Positions 31,441-43,660 of a stretch of 64,000 bases of DNA are shown in pieces. The notes below the pieces were generated by a model, which worked only from the letters and a program-made list of their open reading frames with translations, did no database searches and had not been told where the DNA came from. This DNA is from Lithodes maja (lineage: Eukaryota > Arthropoda > Malacostraca > Decapoda > Lithodidae): the NCBI GenBank assembly GCA_037953745.1, contig JBAKBP010007400.1, forward strand, positions 1-64,000, read 5' to 3'. Position 1 is the stretch's first letter. Each line of letters starts with the position of its first letter. A program made the position numbers and the translations under genes.

Positions 31441-33354
31441 AGTAGATCCTCTGGAAAAAGGCAAACTATGCCTGTGTATCCAGCTCAGTACCAGTACTTG
31501 CACTGCTGCGGTCGTTCACGGTGTTGGCGGCGGCGGTAGCAGACGCAACATTTTTACTATTCTGTATTTTTGTTTTATAATCAAACTTCAAATCTTGTCT
31601 TCCCCATGCTTTATCAAGATTACTTTCAAACTCCCTTATTGATTCGGAATCGACTACATACTGGGGCAGTGCGTTCCACTCATTTACCACTCTATCACAA
31701 AATGAGTTCTTTGCCTTCTCAAGCCTATTTCTTTCTTTGTAAATTTTCTTAGAGTGTCCTCTCGTTCTTGTTCCCTCCCGCATCAAGAAGATACCTTCAC
31801 ACACATCCTCATCGTACTTTCCTGACACTATCTTAAAAGTCTCTATCATATCCCCTCTCTTTCTCCTATATGCCAGTGTCGGAAGCCCCAGTGTCCTCAA
31901 CCTCTGCTCATAGCCTGCGTTCTTCAACGTTGGTACCAGCTTGCTAGCTCTCCTCTGCACTTTCTCCACTGCTTCTATATCCTTTACCATATATGGAACC
32001 CACACCTGGTTTGCATATTCCAGGTGCGGCCTAACCAGCGCTGTATATAGATTCCTGAAGATTTCTTCGTCAAGTGACACAAATGTCCTCCTTATCAGCC
32101 CTACAATTCTATTGGCTTTGTTTATCTTTTCCGCTAAATGTTCTGAGAAATTTAACTTATTGTCTATCACTACTCCTATATCCTTTTCTGCACTCACTTC
32201 CTCCATCGCTTCATACATACTGTATCCTACCTTGTCTATCTTGCTGGTCCCAATCCGCATGTACTTGCATTTTTTTGGATGAAAAGGCATTAACCAATGC
32301 TCAGACCATCCCTTCATGTCCTCCACATCTCCTTGAAGCAAACCCATATCTTCCTTACTCCTCACTCTTCTATACAGTTTAGTGTCATCCGCATACAGGT
32401 ATACCTCACTTCCATTAGTTATAACTTCAGGCAAGTCGTTGATAAATATAACGAACAGCAGTGGTCCCAACACAGATCCCTGAGGTACCCCACTTGTAAT
32501 TTCCCTCCACCCCGAGCCTATTCCATTCACCAGTACCCTCTGTCTCCGATCTTTCAGGAAGGCTTCTATCCATTTCACACATTTCTCCCCTATATTATAG
32601 CTTCTAACTTTCTCTATTAACCTTTTATGTGGGACCTTATCGAAGGCCTTCATAAAATCGCAATATACCACGTCTATTACATCACCATCTTCTAGAATTT
32701 GCATCCAATCATCTACCACCTTAATTAGCTGTAGTACCGTCGACCTCCCCGGCAAGAATCCGAACTGTCTCCCACTGAAAAGTTGGTTTGACTTCATATG
32801 ATCCATTATTCCTTCTCTAATTACCGTTTCCATTAGTTTACACACAACACTTGTCAAACTGACTGGTCTATAATTCCCTGGGTCATTTCTCTTTCCCTTC
32901 TTAAATATAGCTGTTATGTTCGCCTCTCTCCAGTCCATCGGGATTTGTCCTGTATTAAACGATACCTCAAATAACATTTTCAATGGCTCTACTAACATCT
33001 CCCCTCCTTCCTTTATGATTCTTGGGTGTATCCCATCCGGTCCCGGTGACTTACTTCTGTTCATTTTTTCTATAGCCCTTCTTATTCTAGCATGGGAAAA
33101 CTCTACTAGTTCTAGTGCCGGCGCCTGTTTGATGGGAATAGTAGGCACTGCATGCTCCGACTCCACTGTTAGTACCCCCCCAAAGTATTTCCCCAGCACC
33201 TCTGCTTTCTCCTTATCAGTCTCCGCTCTACTCCCACCATTCAACCCCCCCACCAGCTCTGGGATCCCTACTCTTCTTGTTAACTTTTCCTGAATGTACT
33301 TCCAGAATATTTTTGGATTATCCTTCACATTTCTAGCTATCTCTCTCTCCCTCT
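31441..33354 (-). pseudogene. CR1-type LINE, 3' part (reverse transcriptase)
   Basis: An uninterrupted frame of about 630 codons ends at TAG 31466-31468. It shows RSKSPGPDGIHPRII, IFKKGKRNDPGNYRPVSLTS, YCDFMKAFDKVPH, TSGVPQGSVLGPLLFVIFIN, the catalytic YADD, FHPKKCKYMRIG and a C-terminal LRTLGLPTLAYRRKRGDMIE block, a typical CR1-family polymerase. A short 3' UTR with ACTGTAAG repeats extends to about 31440. The upstream half of the same protein lies at 41295-42224 on the same strand. The two are separated by the I-type LINE, with TCTCTCTCCCTCT duplicated at 33342-33354 and 41295-41307. The coding frame is open on both sides of the insertion, so the CR1 was probably intact here when it was hit. 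Confidence 0.9.
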
Positions 33355-34862
33355 ATAAGGGAGTGAAGCTAGTACCACCTAGCCCGGATGAAGTCAAGAC
33401 TAAGGTCATTATAAAACGATACCCTCTCCCCGCCCCCCTTGAAGCAGTACAGCAACATTCTCAAGTGGTGTGGGCAAGGAGACACATAATACGAGGGGAA
33501 GAGAGTGAGCAAGTGCTTGCCTTGTGGAAAGGGGTGATACCGTACAGGCATCAATTTATAAGTATCCTTCCTCCCAACCCCATAGCCACCTATAACGAAC
33601 CACCTGCCTTCTGTCTACGTTGCAGCAAATGGGGACACAAAAGTTTTAGCTGCAAGGAATGTCACAGGTGCAGGTTCTGCGCAGGGCAACACGAGTCATC
33701 CGTTTGTGGCAAACAAATAAAAGAAGGAAAAAGTGTCTCTCCAAGGTGCGCCAACTGCAATGGTCCACATAATGCACACTCGATTCTCTGCAGCAAACGC
33801 ACCTCAACTAGGAGCTCAAACAACAGGTCGTCAGCTGATCACATCGCCCGCCACTCTCCACTCACCGTTACCCCCTCACCCCGGTCAGCTGGGCATACAG
33901 TGAACCGCTCTACCTCAGTCACACTCCCCCTCTCTCTCCCTCTCACACCCACCTCCCGTCCCCTCTTGCCTCCCTCCCTTCCATCCTCCTCCTCCTCCTC
34001 CTCTTCCCATTCCTCACTCTCCTCTCCTGTCCCTCCTTTGTCCCCCCCACAGGTACAAAAATATGACAGACAAGGGAGCAACAACAACACCACCATGGTT
34101 GTGGGGGCAGGGCTGGCCCAGGAGACTGCAGCCACTGCCAGCGGTGTGGGGGGAGAAGTCGGGGATCAAGGGCGCGCGGGGACATCAAGACAGCCCACCA
34201 GTACACATGTGTGGGCAGATGTGGTGGGTACAGGCGTGGGACAAACACAACAACAACAAGTGTCAACATCCCGGCCGCCACGAACCCCCACACCCCACCC
34301 CCACCACAACAACAACAACAACAACAACAACGATGAGATGACACACGCCATACAAATTACCCTGGCTCACCTCAGGTCTGTGGCGGATCAACATCAACAG
34401 CAACTGCAACAGCTCATGGAGCAGCAACTTGAGTTCCAAGCACAATTAGGTGAGATGATGACAGCACAAATAAATGAGGTGATGAAATTGGTACTCGCAT
34501 GGGTAGCCAACAAAGCCAACAAAGCCAACAAAATGAACAATAACCAGGCGGAGAACAATAGTGACAATGCGAGTAATATTACAAACTGTAAGCAGGGGGA
34601 ATATCACAGTGTTAGAGGGGAACAAACTGAACTTCCATTAGTAAGAGACGATGTTTTAAACAATGCTTCCCATGCCTTGCCAAGAAAGGTCACGGTTAAA
34701 TCAATAAAGGAAAAACTAGAACAACTTTCAGAAAAGGATGGTATGCGCCTCCTCTCTGCTGTTTCAACAATGAAAGAGACAGCCAAAGTAATTGAGGATA
34801 TGGTAGACTCGGTAGAGACAGCTAGTGTTGAAGAAACCCAAGTAGGTAGTGATAATGAATAA
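33355..34862 (+). pseudogene. ORF1 (gag-like, CCHC) of the I-type LINE, 5'-truncated
   Basis: The open frame extends back to 33294, but its first 20 codons are antisense CR1 sequence; the LINE itself begins at 33355. The protein carries an RNA-binding-like N-terminal remnant (KTKVIIKRYPLP), then three knuckles at 33618-33800: CLRCSKWGHKSFSC, CRFCAGQHESSVC and CANCNGPHNAHSILC. A serine/threonine/proline-rich stretch, a glutamine/asparagine-rich part over a CAA/AAC microsatellite (34307-34331) and a charged C-terminus follow. It is the nucleic-acid chaperone subunit of the LINE particle by family knowledge. The stop TAA (34860-34862) overlaps the ORF2 start by 8 nt. Confidence 0.85.
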
Positions 34863-37800
34863 CACAGGAAATTGTGATACAGGCCTAAAGGTGTTATGTT
34901 GGAATATCAATGGCATTAACCAACGCTTTGTAGAGCTTCAGCATTTTGCAATGTTGCATGATGTGGATGTAATATGTCTCCAAGAAACCAGGGCTAATGA
35001 AACATTTCGCCCTAGATTTGGAAATTATATTGCCCATGTACACAACTGCACTGAAACATCTGCCAGGGGTTTGATTACGTATGTAAAAAAGACTATACCT
35101 GTAAAGAGGTTTTATTGTTCTTTTGGTAGGGACACTGAAAATATATCTTTAAAGTTATACCTTGATGATTACCAACTTAATTTAATCAACATATATGTAG
35201 GTTGCAACTCACTCGATACACAAGAATTTCCTGACCTGCTATATGAAGAACAGACTCTATTGATGGGCGACCTAAATGCTCACCATAGAGCTCTGTCCTC
35301 GCATGAAGGTAGGAATAATACTAATGTTAATGGTCAACGATGGTTAAATTATATAAACTCCTGTAATGAGGTAAGACTAATAGGACAGCCGGAGTCAACG
35401 CATGTCCTAGGTGGCAGGCTAGATTATGTTTGTCTGTATAACGAGCCATATCGTACCTGTTCTGTTCACAAGCAGGACTTACTATTATCTGATCACTTTG
35501 CACTATTAACTAAGCTAGATGTTAAAAAGAGGCGGGTTGATGGGGGGAGGAAGAGGCTCCAACTCCTACCACAGCATACCAAAGAATTTGTGGAGGGAAT
35601 GAGTAAGTGGTTTGAGTCATATCCTGAGACTAACTCAATAAATACTTTCTATCAAGATCTAACAAGATATGCTGAACAGCAAATCTCTCATAAAAAGACA
35701 ACAAACAAACAGCAATCAAACAAGAAAAAAAACAAAAATAATAGGGGAAACAAATACCGTTCAAATGCCAAGGGTGGAAACTGGCAAAGGTGGTACAGGG
35801 ATGATAAAGAGGTACAAGATACCACCAATTTGTTAAAAACTGCTACACAAATTTGGAAGGGGAATAAAACTGGTGAAAACTTTGAAAATATAAAAATCTG
35901 TGGTCAAAGGGCCCATCAGGCTAAAATTAAAGCAAGGGAGAAATTCTGGTTAGACTTTTTAAATCACACAAATAAAGATACATCCATCAGTGTTGTGTGG
36001 AGGAAAATAAATATTGCAAGGGGGAAAACTAACCAAGCTGCAGCACATCCCCACCCTCAGGAATATGCTCAAACCCTTATGGATGAATGGGCCTCTGCCT
36101 CCACCTACAGTAATCTGCCTCTCAGAGTTAGGAATAAGCTAGGACCCAACCTGCCGGATTTTCGCCAACAAGTAGACGAAGCAATAGCCATTAAGGATGA
36201 CTCGTGTAAAGATATAAACACTTACGAGCTCCAAAGAGCCCTATCCAACAACAAAAGTAGTGCCCCAGGGGAGGATGGGATAACATATCCCATTCTACGT
36301 GCAATGACAGAGGTTGCAGGCAATCCATTGCTGGATTTCTTTAACCTTAGCTATCGCAACAGTGTCATCCCTCCTGACTGGAAAAGAGCTGTCATAATTC
36401 CTGTACCCAAGGCTGGTTCTGTTACAGCCATGAGACCTATATCACTTCTTTCTTGTTATTGCAAGACAATTGAAAGGATTGTCCTTAATAGGCTACTGCA
36501 CAAAATAGTCACAATTGAGCCCGCATTTGAATGGCTACATCAAAGGCAGAAGTACAATGTCCTGTATCACATCATATCTCTCTAACCATAGGTGTAACTT
36601 TACTGTATTTTTAGATTTAAAGGGTGCATTTGATGTAGCAAACAGGGATGTAATACTTTGCGAGTTGGCGAAAATGGGTGTAAAAGGTAAACTATTGGGC
36701 TGGATCAAGGAATACCTCAGCAATAGAAGTGCATATGTCGTCTTTCAAGGTAAAAAGTCTGAAGTACGTAAGCTTGAGCTGGGTACACCACAGGGGGGAG
36801 TATTAAGTACAATACTATTCAACATATTAATGCACATTATTGTTAGACTCAAATTTCCCAGAGGAGTGATCTGTGAAAGCTATGCTGATGATATTTTGAT
36901 CCAGGCCGATAGTCACAGGGACATGCAACGTGCCCTAGACTTGGTAGGAGAAGCTTGTGACCAATTAGGCCTGGTAATATCAACAAACAAAACAAAAGCC
37001 ATAACAAAAGGTTGGAATCGTAACAAGCCTCTACATCTTCATGGTAATGTACTGGAGAGGGTAGACTATTATAAATATCTGGGAGTGTATGTTGGGGGAC
37101 TACAGGGTAATAATGCTGAATTTAATCATGTAATGACCACCTGTAAAAGACGACTAAGGCCCCTCAAAGTAATGTCATGGAAAGGCTTGGGTGCCTCCAT
37201 CACTATCCTCAGGACCATGTACATTGCCTATATTAGATCAGTAATTGACTACCATGCACCTGCTCTCTCCTGTCTACCTGCTAATCAGATCGAAAAACTT
37301 GACAAACTGCAAATGAGGCCATGAGACTTATTTTTGGATGTCCGAGAAATGTCAAGGTAAAAAATCTTAGATATGAGTTAAATCTATCGTCCATCACTGA
37401 TAGAATAAAAGAAACAAATATGATAATAGGCATACGAACACTGAGAGACGACAGAGAAACACGACCTAAGACTGCACTAATGGAGCTACTTAGAATAGAT
37501 GACTTAAAAGGCCAGGGACTGGCCACATGTAACTGCTGCTGACATTCTTGACTACCAGCTTACAGACTACTATATCGGTGACTGGCAACTGACTGACCCC
37601 ACCCCGCCCACCCAGCTTACAGACTACCATCCAGATGACCGGCAATTGAGTGTCCCCCTTCCGCCCTGGGAAGAGGCCACTATTGAGATTATAGTGACAC
37701 AACTCGACACAAAAAAGTCTGAGATCCCGTCCTACGCTCTGAAGACAAACTTTATGTCACTAATAGAAGATATGACAGATGAGAACACTGATCAGGTATA

Positions 37801-38644
37801 CTGTGACGGCTCACTTAACACCGTAACTGGGAGGGCAGGAGCTGGCCCATCACTATTATGAGTGGTGGCAACTTTGCTCAGGAAGACGATGAACTATCCA
37901 GGCTACAGGACTGGGCCTCCTCCACTCAAACTGAGCTGGTGGCAATAGCGATGGGAATTGGGAGTATCTTTTGAAGGGGAAAGAATATTCTTATCCTATC
38001 TGACAGCAGGGCGGCCTTGGAAGCTATCTCTAGCCCCCAACCCACCCTATCCTTTCCTTGTACAAGATATCAGACGGGGATAAAATGTGTAAGGGGAAAG
38101 GGGCTAGGGGTCAAATTTGCCTGGATTCCTTCACATGTAGGCATCCAGGCAATGAAAGGGCAGATAGCTTGCCAAGGAGGCCTCAGAGAAAGAAGAACCT
38201 GATCATATTCTTGAACTGTCATTGAAACAAATGAGAACTATAATTAAAAAGACACAAGAAGAAAGAGTGGATGAAGACAGAGCTAGACATCATAATACCA
38301 GCCGATCTATAAACTACTACAATAAAGTAGCATTTACGACCAAATACACCTATGGTAAACGTACAACGAGTAGGTGGGTAGACTCAGTACATGCAAGAAT
38401 AAGGCTTGGCTATTGTTATCCATGGCAGCTGAATTGGCAGGTAGAAGAAGAGCACAGGCAATGTAGGGTTTGCAGAGCTCCCAACAAACACTCTCTCGAG
38501 CACTATATCTTGGAATGCCCAATGATTAGGGAATACAGGAATAATCAGTTAACCACAATTGAGGATCAAGCAATATACATGCTAAAGAATAACGTAATCA
38601 ATAACATACTAAAAAAACACAAGAACTTTGCCCCCCCACAATAA
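34855..38644 (+). pseudogene. ORF2 (endonuclease, RT, RNase H) of the I-type LINE, frameshifted
   Basis: ATG 34855 lies in ATGAATAA, overlapping the ORF1 stop, which suggests termination-reinitiation. The endonuclease shows LCWNINGINQRF, CLQETRAN, LLMGDLNAHH and LSDHFALL. The RT shows SSAPGEDGITYPILRAM, RPISLLSCYCKTIERIVLNR, LDLKGAFDVANRD, GTPQGGVLSTILFN and YADD (about 36881-36892). Frameshifts near 36530 and 37318 and later breaks split the rest. RNase H pieces are VYCDGSLN (37797), LILSDSRAALEAI (37992) and FAWIPSHVG (38116). The last frame (38222-38644) has CRVCRAPNKHSLEHYILECP, the zinc-finger-like tail of this LINE group. A roughly 60-bp tandem duplication with CAGCTTACAGACTAC sits at 37553-37670. 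Confidence 0.87.
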
Positions 38645-39315
38645 TATGTACTGTAAACATGAAACATGAACCTTATAAGTATGCACCCCTTGCCCTCCAC
38701 ACATCTCTTCTTTCTTACAAGGCCACACTTAAACCCTTTGTAACGCCCTCTATACGATTTCATATTTTCATTGATCATGTCACACTTATAATATCAGTCC
38801 AGTATTTCTTTACTTATCACTGCTATTCTCATTTAATAGATTGACAATGTACAGTATATACATATCCCTCTGAGCCTCTAACACAGCTTTTATTTAAATA
38901 ATCTGTTAAGTGCCAATTCATATCCTTTTGCAAGCCAATATACATGACCCTTGCATATGTAAGCAACATAATTGTCCTCAATATTCTTTGCTAATGGTTT
39001 GATCTACAATTAAGTACCTTCGGATATGTGGCATATCCATCCCGGAGGACTACTTGTATCTTCCTTCTGAATATTGTTTTGCTACTAAACTTAATTGAAT
39101 CTTGATCTTTGCACGTATACAGTTTCCTTCCTACTTATTGATATGTTGTGTCAGGTACGATGAAGCGATACTGCCGATATCTGTAGACTTGCGTTCGAAT
39201 TCAAACTTTCCCTTTTAAGATTTTTTTTTTTTTTTTTTTTTTTACTACCATATTTATCTTCAGTACTATCGCTGGCCTTAAACAACTTATTTATATGTAG
39301 TATGTCCCACCCTCC

Positions 39316-39367
<52 letters not shown>

Positions 39368-41037
39368 CCCCTCTCACACTTTCCTCCTCCCTGTAGTACC
39401 TTACCTCCTCCTCCTCCCCCCCCCCCCCTACTCCTCCTCCTCTCCCACCCATTCCTCTACCTCCTACAAAACCCCTAACCATACTGCTGTATTGTCCTCA
39501 ATATTCTCGGCTAATGGCTTGATGTACAAGTACCTCTGGATATGCGGCACTGTCCCTCCCGGAGGACCACTTGCACCTTCCCTCCGAATATTATTTTATG
39601 GAAATAAAATAATTTGAATGTGAATCTGAATCTGTGTGGCTATGTGTTTTGGGTGCTGGGGCAATGCCTTCTCTATACATAATTATGTATAGAGAAGGCA
39701 TTGGCTGGGGTCTGGTGACTGGGTCACGACGGGTAGGGTCCTCTAGGATGTTTAACTTAAGAAGGGACATACACACACACACACCTCCCCTCTCACACTT
39801 TCCTCCTCCCTGGAGTACCTTACCTCCTCCTCCTCCCCCCCCCCTACTCCTCCTCCTCTCCCACCCATTCCTCTACCTCCTACAACCCCCTCCCTCTCTC
39901 CCATAACCACACACCCTACTAAATATTATATTACTATCGGCATGTAAACTTCTCCACTGGTCATATTGCGCTAACTATCCCCTCAATAACCATTATTGTA
40001 ATAAGAATTTGAACCATGTAACTCATCTTTGTAAAATATTTGTATTACTATAATTCCATTATAACTTCGGTAGTTGGTAATATTAGTCACATTATGTATG
40101 TGACTCTTGTATTCAGCTAACTATGACCTCAATAACCGTTGATGTAATGAAGAATGTGAAGTGTCCCTCATATGATTGTAATATATTTGTGGTACTATTA
40201 TTGCATAATAATTAATGTAGTTCGAAATATTAGTCACATCTTGTATGTAATAATTGTATTCAGCTACCTATGATCTCAATAACCATTGATGTAAGAAAAC
40301 ATGAATGGCCTCCTCATATGAGTGCACTAGTTTTGTAGTGCTATTATTTACCTGTCAATTAATAATTCAGTCACTTTTTTTTTTTTTTTTTTTTTTTTTT
40401 TGAGCACGTATATACAGCATATGTGGCAATCAAATGAGGAAACTATAATAACACACCAGACGACGATACTGTTGTTACAGTAGAATAATGGCTCTTTGAG
40501 CAGTATGTATTGCCTTACCAGTGGTTGTCCCCTTATTATTATTATTATTTTATTATTATTATTGAAATACCACAGGAACGAAAATTCCTGGGAGCGAAAT
40601 TTCCACCCCCAACGAGATCCCTCTCTTTCTACCACCTCCCTCCACATGTTACACGTCTCGTTAATCACAGTCTTCTAATATACAAATCACATTTCCTTAC
40701 CCCCTGACATTCTTGAAATACCCACTAAGTATATTCAATTAGATACCAACCATGCAGACTATGATACGTTCGTTGTGTATGGGTACGAGGCGATCTCAAG
40801 ACACCTTAGCTCCCAGTGCACAACGAACCGGATCATGATTATGTCCGCCTGTATTAAATTATGTATTATGTTGATTTATACCATTGCCTATTTTTGTAAT
40901 AATTGTATTCAGCTAACTATGATCTCAATAATCATTGATGTAATGAAAATATGAATAGTCTCCTCATACGATTGCACTAGTTCTGTAGTGCTATTATTTA
41001 CAACCTGTCAATTAATAATTCAGTCACTACAAGCTTG

Positions 41038-41073
<36 letters not shown>

Positions 41074-41294
41074 CAGACCATGTGACAATTAAATGAGGAA
41101 ACTATAATAACACATCTGAATAATGCCAACCTGACTTATAAACACAAATATGAATGTAACCAGACGACGATGCTGTTGTTTCAGTGGAATAATGGCTCTT
41201 TGAGCAGTATGTATCGCCTTACTAGTGGTTGTCCCCTCACAGGATGGGGGGCGCTGCTCAATAAACTCGCCCCTCGGGGCAAAATCAAATCAAA
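38645..41294 (+). other. Long repetitive 3' UTR of the I-type LINE
   Basis: No coding. Related blocks occur twice: 38965-39480 and 39488-39905 (both with TCCTCAATATTCT, CCGGAGGAC and CCTCCCCTCTCACACTTTCC). A CAGCTAACTATGACCTCAATAAC block occurs at about 40112, 40257 and 40905, and a GCAGTATGTATYGCCTTAC block at 40499 and 41205. Homopolymers lie at 39222-39243, 40374-40401 and 41043-41069, and a CA run at 39321-39364. It ends in a CTCGCCCCTCGGGGC hairpin and the AAATC tail. Confidence 0.7.
39662..39703. repeat. Perfect 42-bp palindrome between 7-bp direct repeats
   Basis: The 21-base arms (outer end CAATGCC, centre CATAATTATG) pair with no mismatch and no spacer. GCTGGGG abuts both ends (39655-39661 and 39704-39710), as a target duplication would. 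Confidence 0.95.
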
Positions 41295-42224
41295 TCTCTC
41301 TCCCTCTCCTTCACCCCCCTCCTTGTTTCCCACCTTATTTTATTGTTTATTTGTCTACGTTCCAGATCCACTTCCTTAGCCTCTATACTAGACCCCCTGT
41401 TCTTTTTTAACAATTTTAATCTTTCCCACAATCGTTTCTTTCTTCTAATCAATATCCAAAGCTTTCTTTTCATTGGCAATTCTGGGTTAGTTCTTTTCCT
41501 CAATTTTGTTTTATCCTTATATTCCCTTACTGGTACACTTTTGGATACAGCATTCTCCAGTTTGACTCTAATTTTCCTCCACATTCCTTCCGCGTCTTCA
41601 CCGTTCAAATATTCCCCCCAGTCAATGTCCAAACACCGTCTCAGCAGCTCATAATCTGCTCTATCATACATATATATTTTTCTATTGCTTCTATTATCCC
41701 TCTCCGATTTAATGTTACAACTAAAGCTTATACAGGCATGGTCACTACGACCTATAGGGCTATCCACATTAACATGTTCCACTATATCCTCTTCATTGCT
41801 AAAAATCAAATCAAGTACACTCCCCTGCGTCCCATCTCTATATCTTGTCATCTCTACAATATGTTGCGTTAAAAAACAATCTCTCACTTTCTCTATAAAC
41901 TTATTTTCCAGGCTACCCTGTCCCGCTGGAGTAGTACAATTTGCCCAGTTGATCCTTGGCAAATTGAAATCTCCAATCAAAATTTTATATTTGTTCTCTC
42001 TATTATCTATCTCCTCCATTGCTTTCAGTAGGTTATCATCCTCTCCCCTGCTATTATTTGGGCTTCTATATATAGAGGCAATTAGAATTGATCCTCTTAC
42101 ACATTTTACTTCAATACACAAATACTCACAATACTGCTGTCTCATATCCACCTCATTAACCTTGAGCTCTTTTCTTACATAAATAAACAGTCCTCTTCCA
42201 ACCTCTGCTCTAATAGCATTTCAT
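41295..42224 (-). pseudogene. CR1-type LINE, 5' part (endonuclease)
   Basis: The frame is open from about 42224 to the insertion point. It shows the second half of an AP-type endonuclease: GRGLFIYVRKELK, ILIASIYRSPNN, KILIGDFNLPRINW, TQGSVLDLIFSN and RSDHACISFSC, then a basic linker (LWILIRRKKRLWERLKLLKK) leading to the RT half at 33354. The first part of the endonuclease with its catalytic ETK-type motif is missing, so the copy is 5'-truncated near 42224. The residues read beyond 41294 in this frame (ending at 41285) belong to the inserted LINE. Together with 31441-33354 it forms one CR1 copy. Confidence 0.88.
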
Positions 42225-43660
42225 CCCATCCATCCCATTAAAAGTTACTGTGGGACACCAAATATGTTGAGGGGGTCTCTGCGGCTCTGCCCCCCTACGT
42301 CGGCCCGTCACGTATTATGATGTACGGTAAGTCATCATCATCTGTGCTAATTCATAGGATCCCCAATTAAGGACAAAGTCAATCAACAGACGAAATAAGC
42401 TCCCAAATTACAATAACATAGCGGCCCGCCGTTTATGGGCGACTTTTTACACGTCATTTTGAATGTTACTTTCCTGCCCTGGTCTAGGCCTAATAGATTT
42501 TTCCAAAGAATCAAACTTAAATTAAAAGGATGTAGCCTAGCCTACAGTTTATAGGAAGGCTATTCCAACATGCATTCCAGAACTTAGGCTAGCCTAGGCC
42601 TAGCCTATATGAAAATTTGTGGGTGGTCTGCCAAAAAAGAATCACTAGGCCTATTAGGCTATGGGTAGGCTAGTATGGGGTGCATTTTGCAAATTTTCTG
42701 AATTCTTAGGCCTAGGCTAGGCTAAATTAAAACTCACAAAATCTGAGTAAAACCAGCACTAGAATTTTGTCTTGTCTTGTCTTGGGGCAACCTCAGGCGA
42801 ATACTCGCCCACTCCGGCCCTACCGTAGTCGCGGAGATCCTATGTCACAATTAAATTAGTTTATAGTTAAGGTTAAAATTCACCACCGTGTCATCATCTA
42901 GGTCATTCGTAGAACCGTAACACTGTAAAGGCAACAACCCAATAGCAGGTCATCACACGGTACTAGGGCCAGAGCAATGTCTTGAAGCGAGGTGCCCTTA
43001 TCAACCAACCCCAGACAATCCAGTAGGAGCTGTCGGAAGGAATCCATCTTTGAAGCCAGAAAGGGACGCCCATCCACATGCTCAGTGACGGGACGAGGCG
43101 AGGCTTAGGAGGCATATGTAGGACGACCAGATGTAGGATGTGGAGGGGAAGAGGTACCGTACGACGATACACGGGATGCGAAGACAGCGGAGGGAAGAGC
43201 TCGTCAAAGTCATACGGTTCCTCAGGACCTCAACAATAACCGGGGGACGGCCGGTGCGGGCAATGGTCGATCGCCGTAGTTAATATAAGTTCGCGTCTAT
43301 TTTGACGGCGATTTTTGTTGTAGTTAGGCTAGGCCTAGGCTATTTGCCCCCTGCTGGCAATATATATGATGATGACAATATGTCATGGGGAGCGATTGAC
43401 CCCCTCAACATATTATTGTATCCAACGATCTCTAACCTCTATCTCAAAAAGGGCTAGAGCAAATTGGCTGTAAATTTCCACATCTAGGCTATTCCTTGAC
43501 AGATTTGCTCCCTCCAATTAATATTTATTAGCATAAATTCAGCCTAGTTTAGCCTATAAAACAAAAACTAACATTTGTTTAGCCTAGACCTACATATACA
43601 AAGAAATAACCCACTCGTACTGCAATTATAAGCATAAATATGAGTATCTAAGTTACAAAG
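42225..43660. other. Repeat-derived stretch, no gene confirmed
   Basis: It holds a foldback-family module (AATATGTTGAGGGGG, 42265-42360), AT-rich DNA rich in TAGGCCTA/TAGGCTA motifs (42480-42730), a TCTTG pentamer run at 42767-42783, a coding-like block at 42900-43250 and a further foldback module at 43260-43440. The latter carries TAGGCTAGGCCTAGGCTA (43325-43342) where a related copy at 2098 has a bare TA. Confidence 0.55.
42955..43230 (-). pseudogene. Unidentified coding-like fragment
   Basis: On the minus strand, joining neighbouring frames gives EEPYDFDELFPPLSSHPV, then RPVTEHVDGRPFLASKMDSF and RQLLLDCLGLVDKG. The base composition and codon pattern look more protein-like than the surroundings. 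At least one frame change and one stop interrupt it. I do not recognise the family; a degenerate gag fragment is one possibility. It may also be chance. Confidence 0.25.

Larger units (their letters stand above)
33355..41294 (+). mobile_element. I-type LINE (7.9 kb) inserted in the CR1
   Basis: A perfect 13-bp duplication TCTCTCTCCCTCT brackets the insertion. It contains ORF1 with three zinc knuckles, ORF2 with endonuclease, RT and RNase H, a C-terminal zinc-finger region and a 2.6-kb 3' UTR ending in an AAATC tail (41281-41294). It is 5'-truncated inside ORF1. Carrying an RNase H domain after RT places it in or near the I group. Confidence 0.88.

Noticed and set aside
39151..39482. Cysteine/valine and glycine-rich minus frames
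   Set aside because: Translations of the CA microsatellite and adjoining C/T-rich runs.
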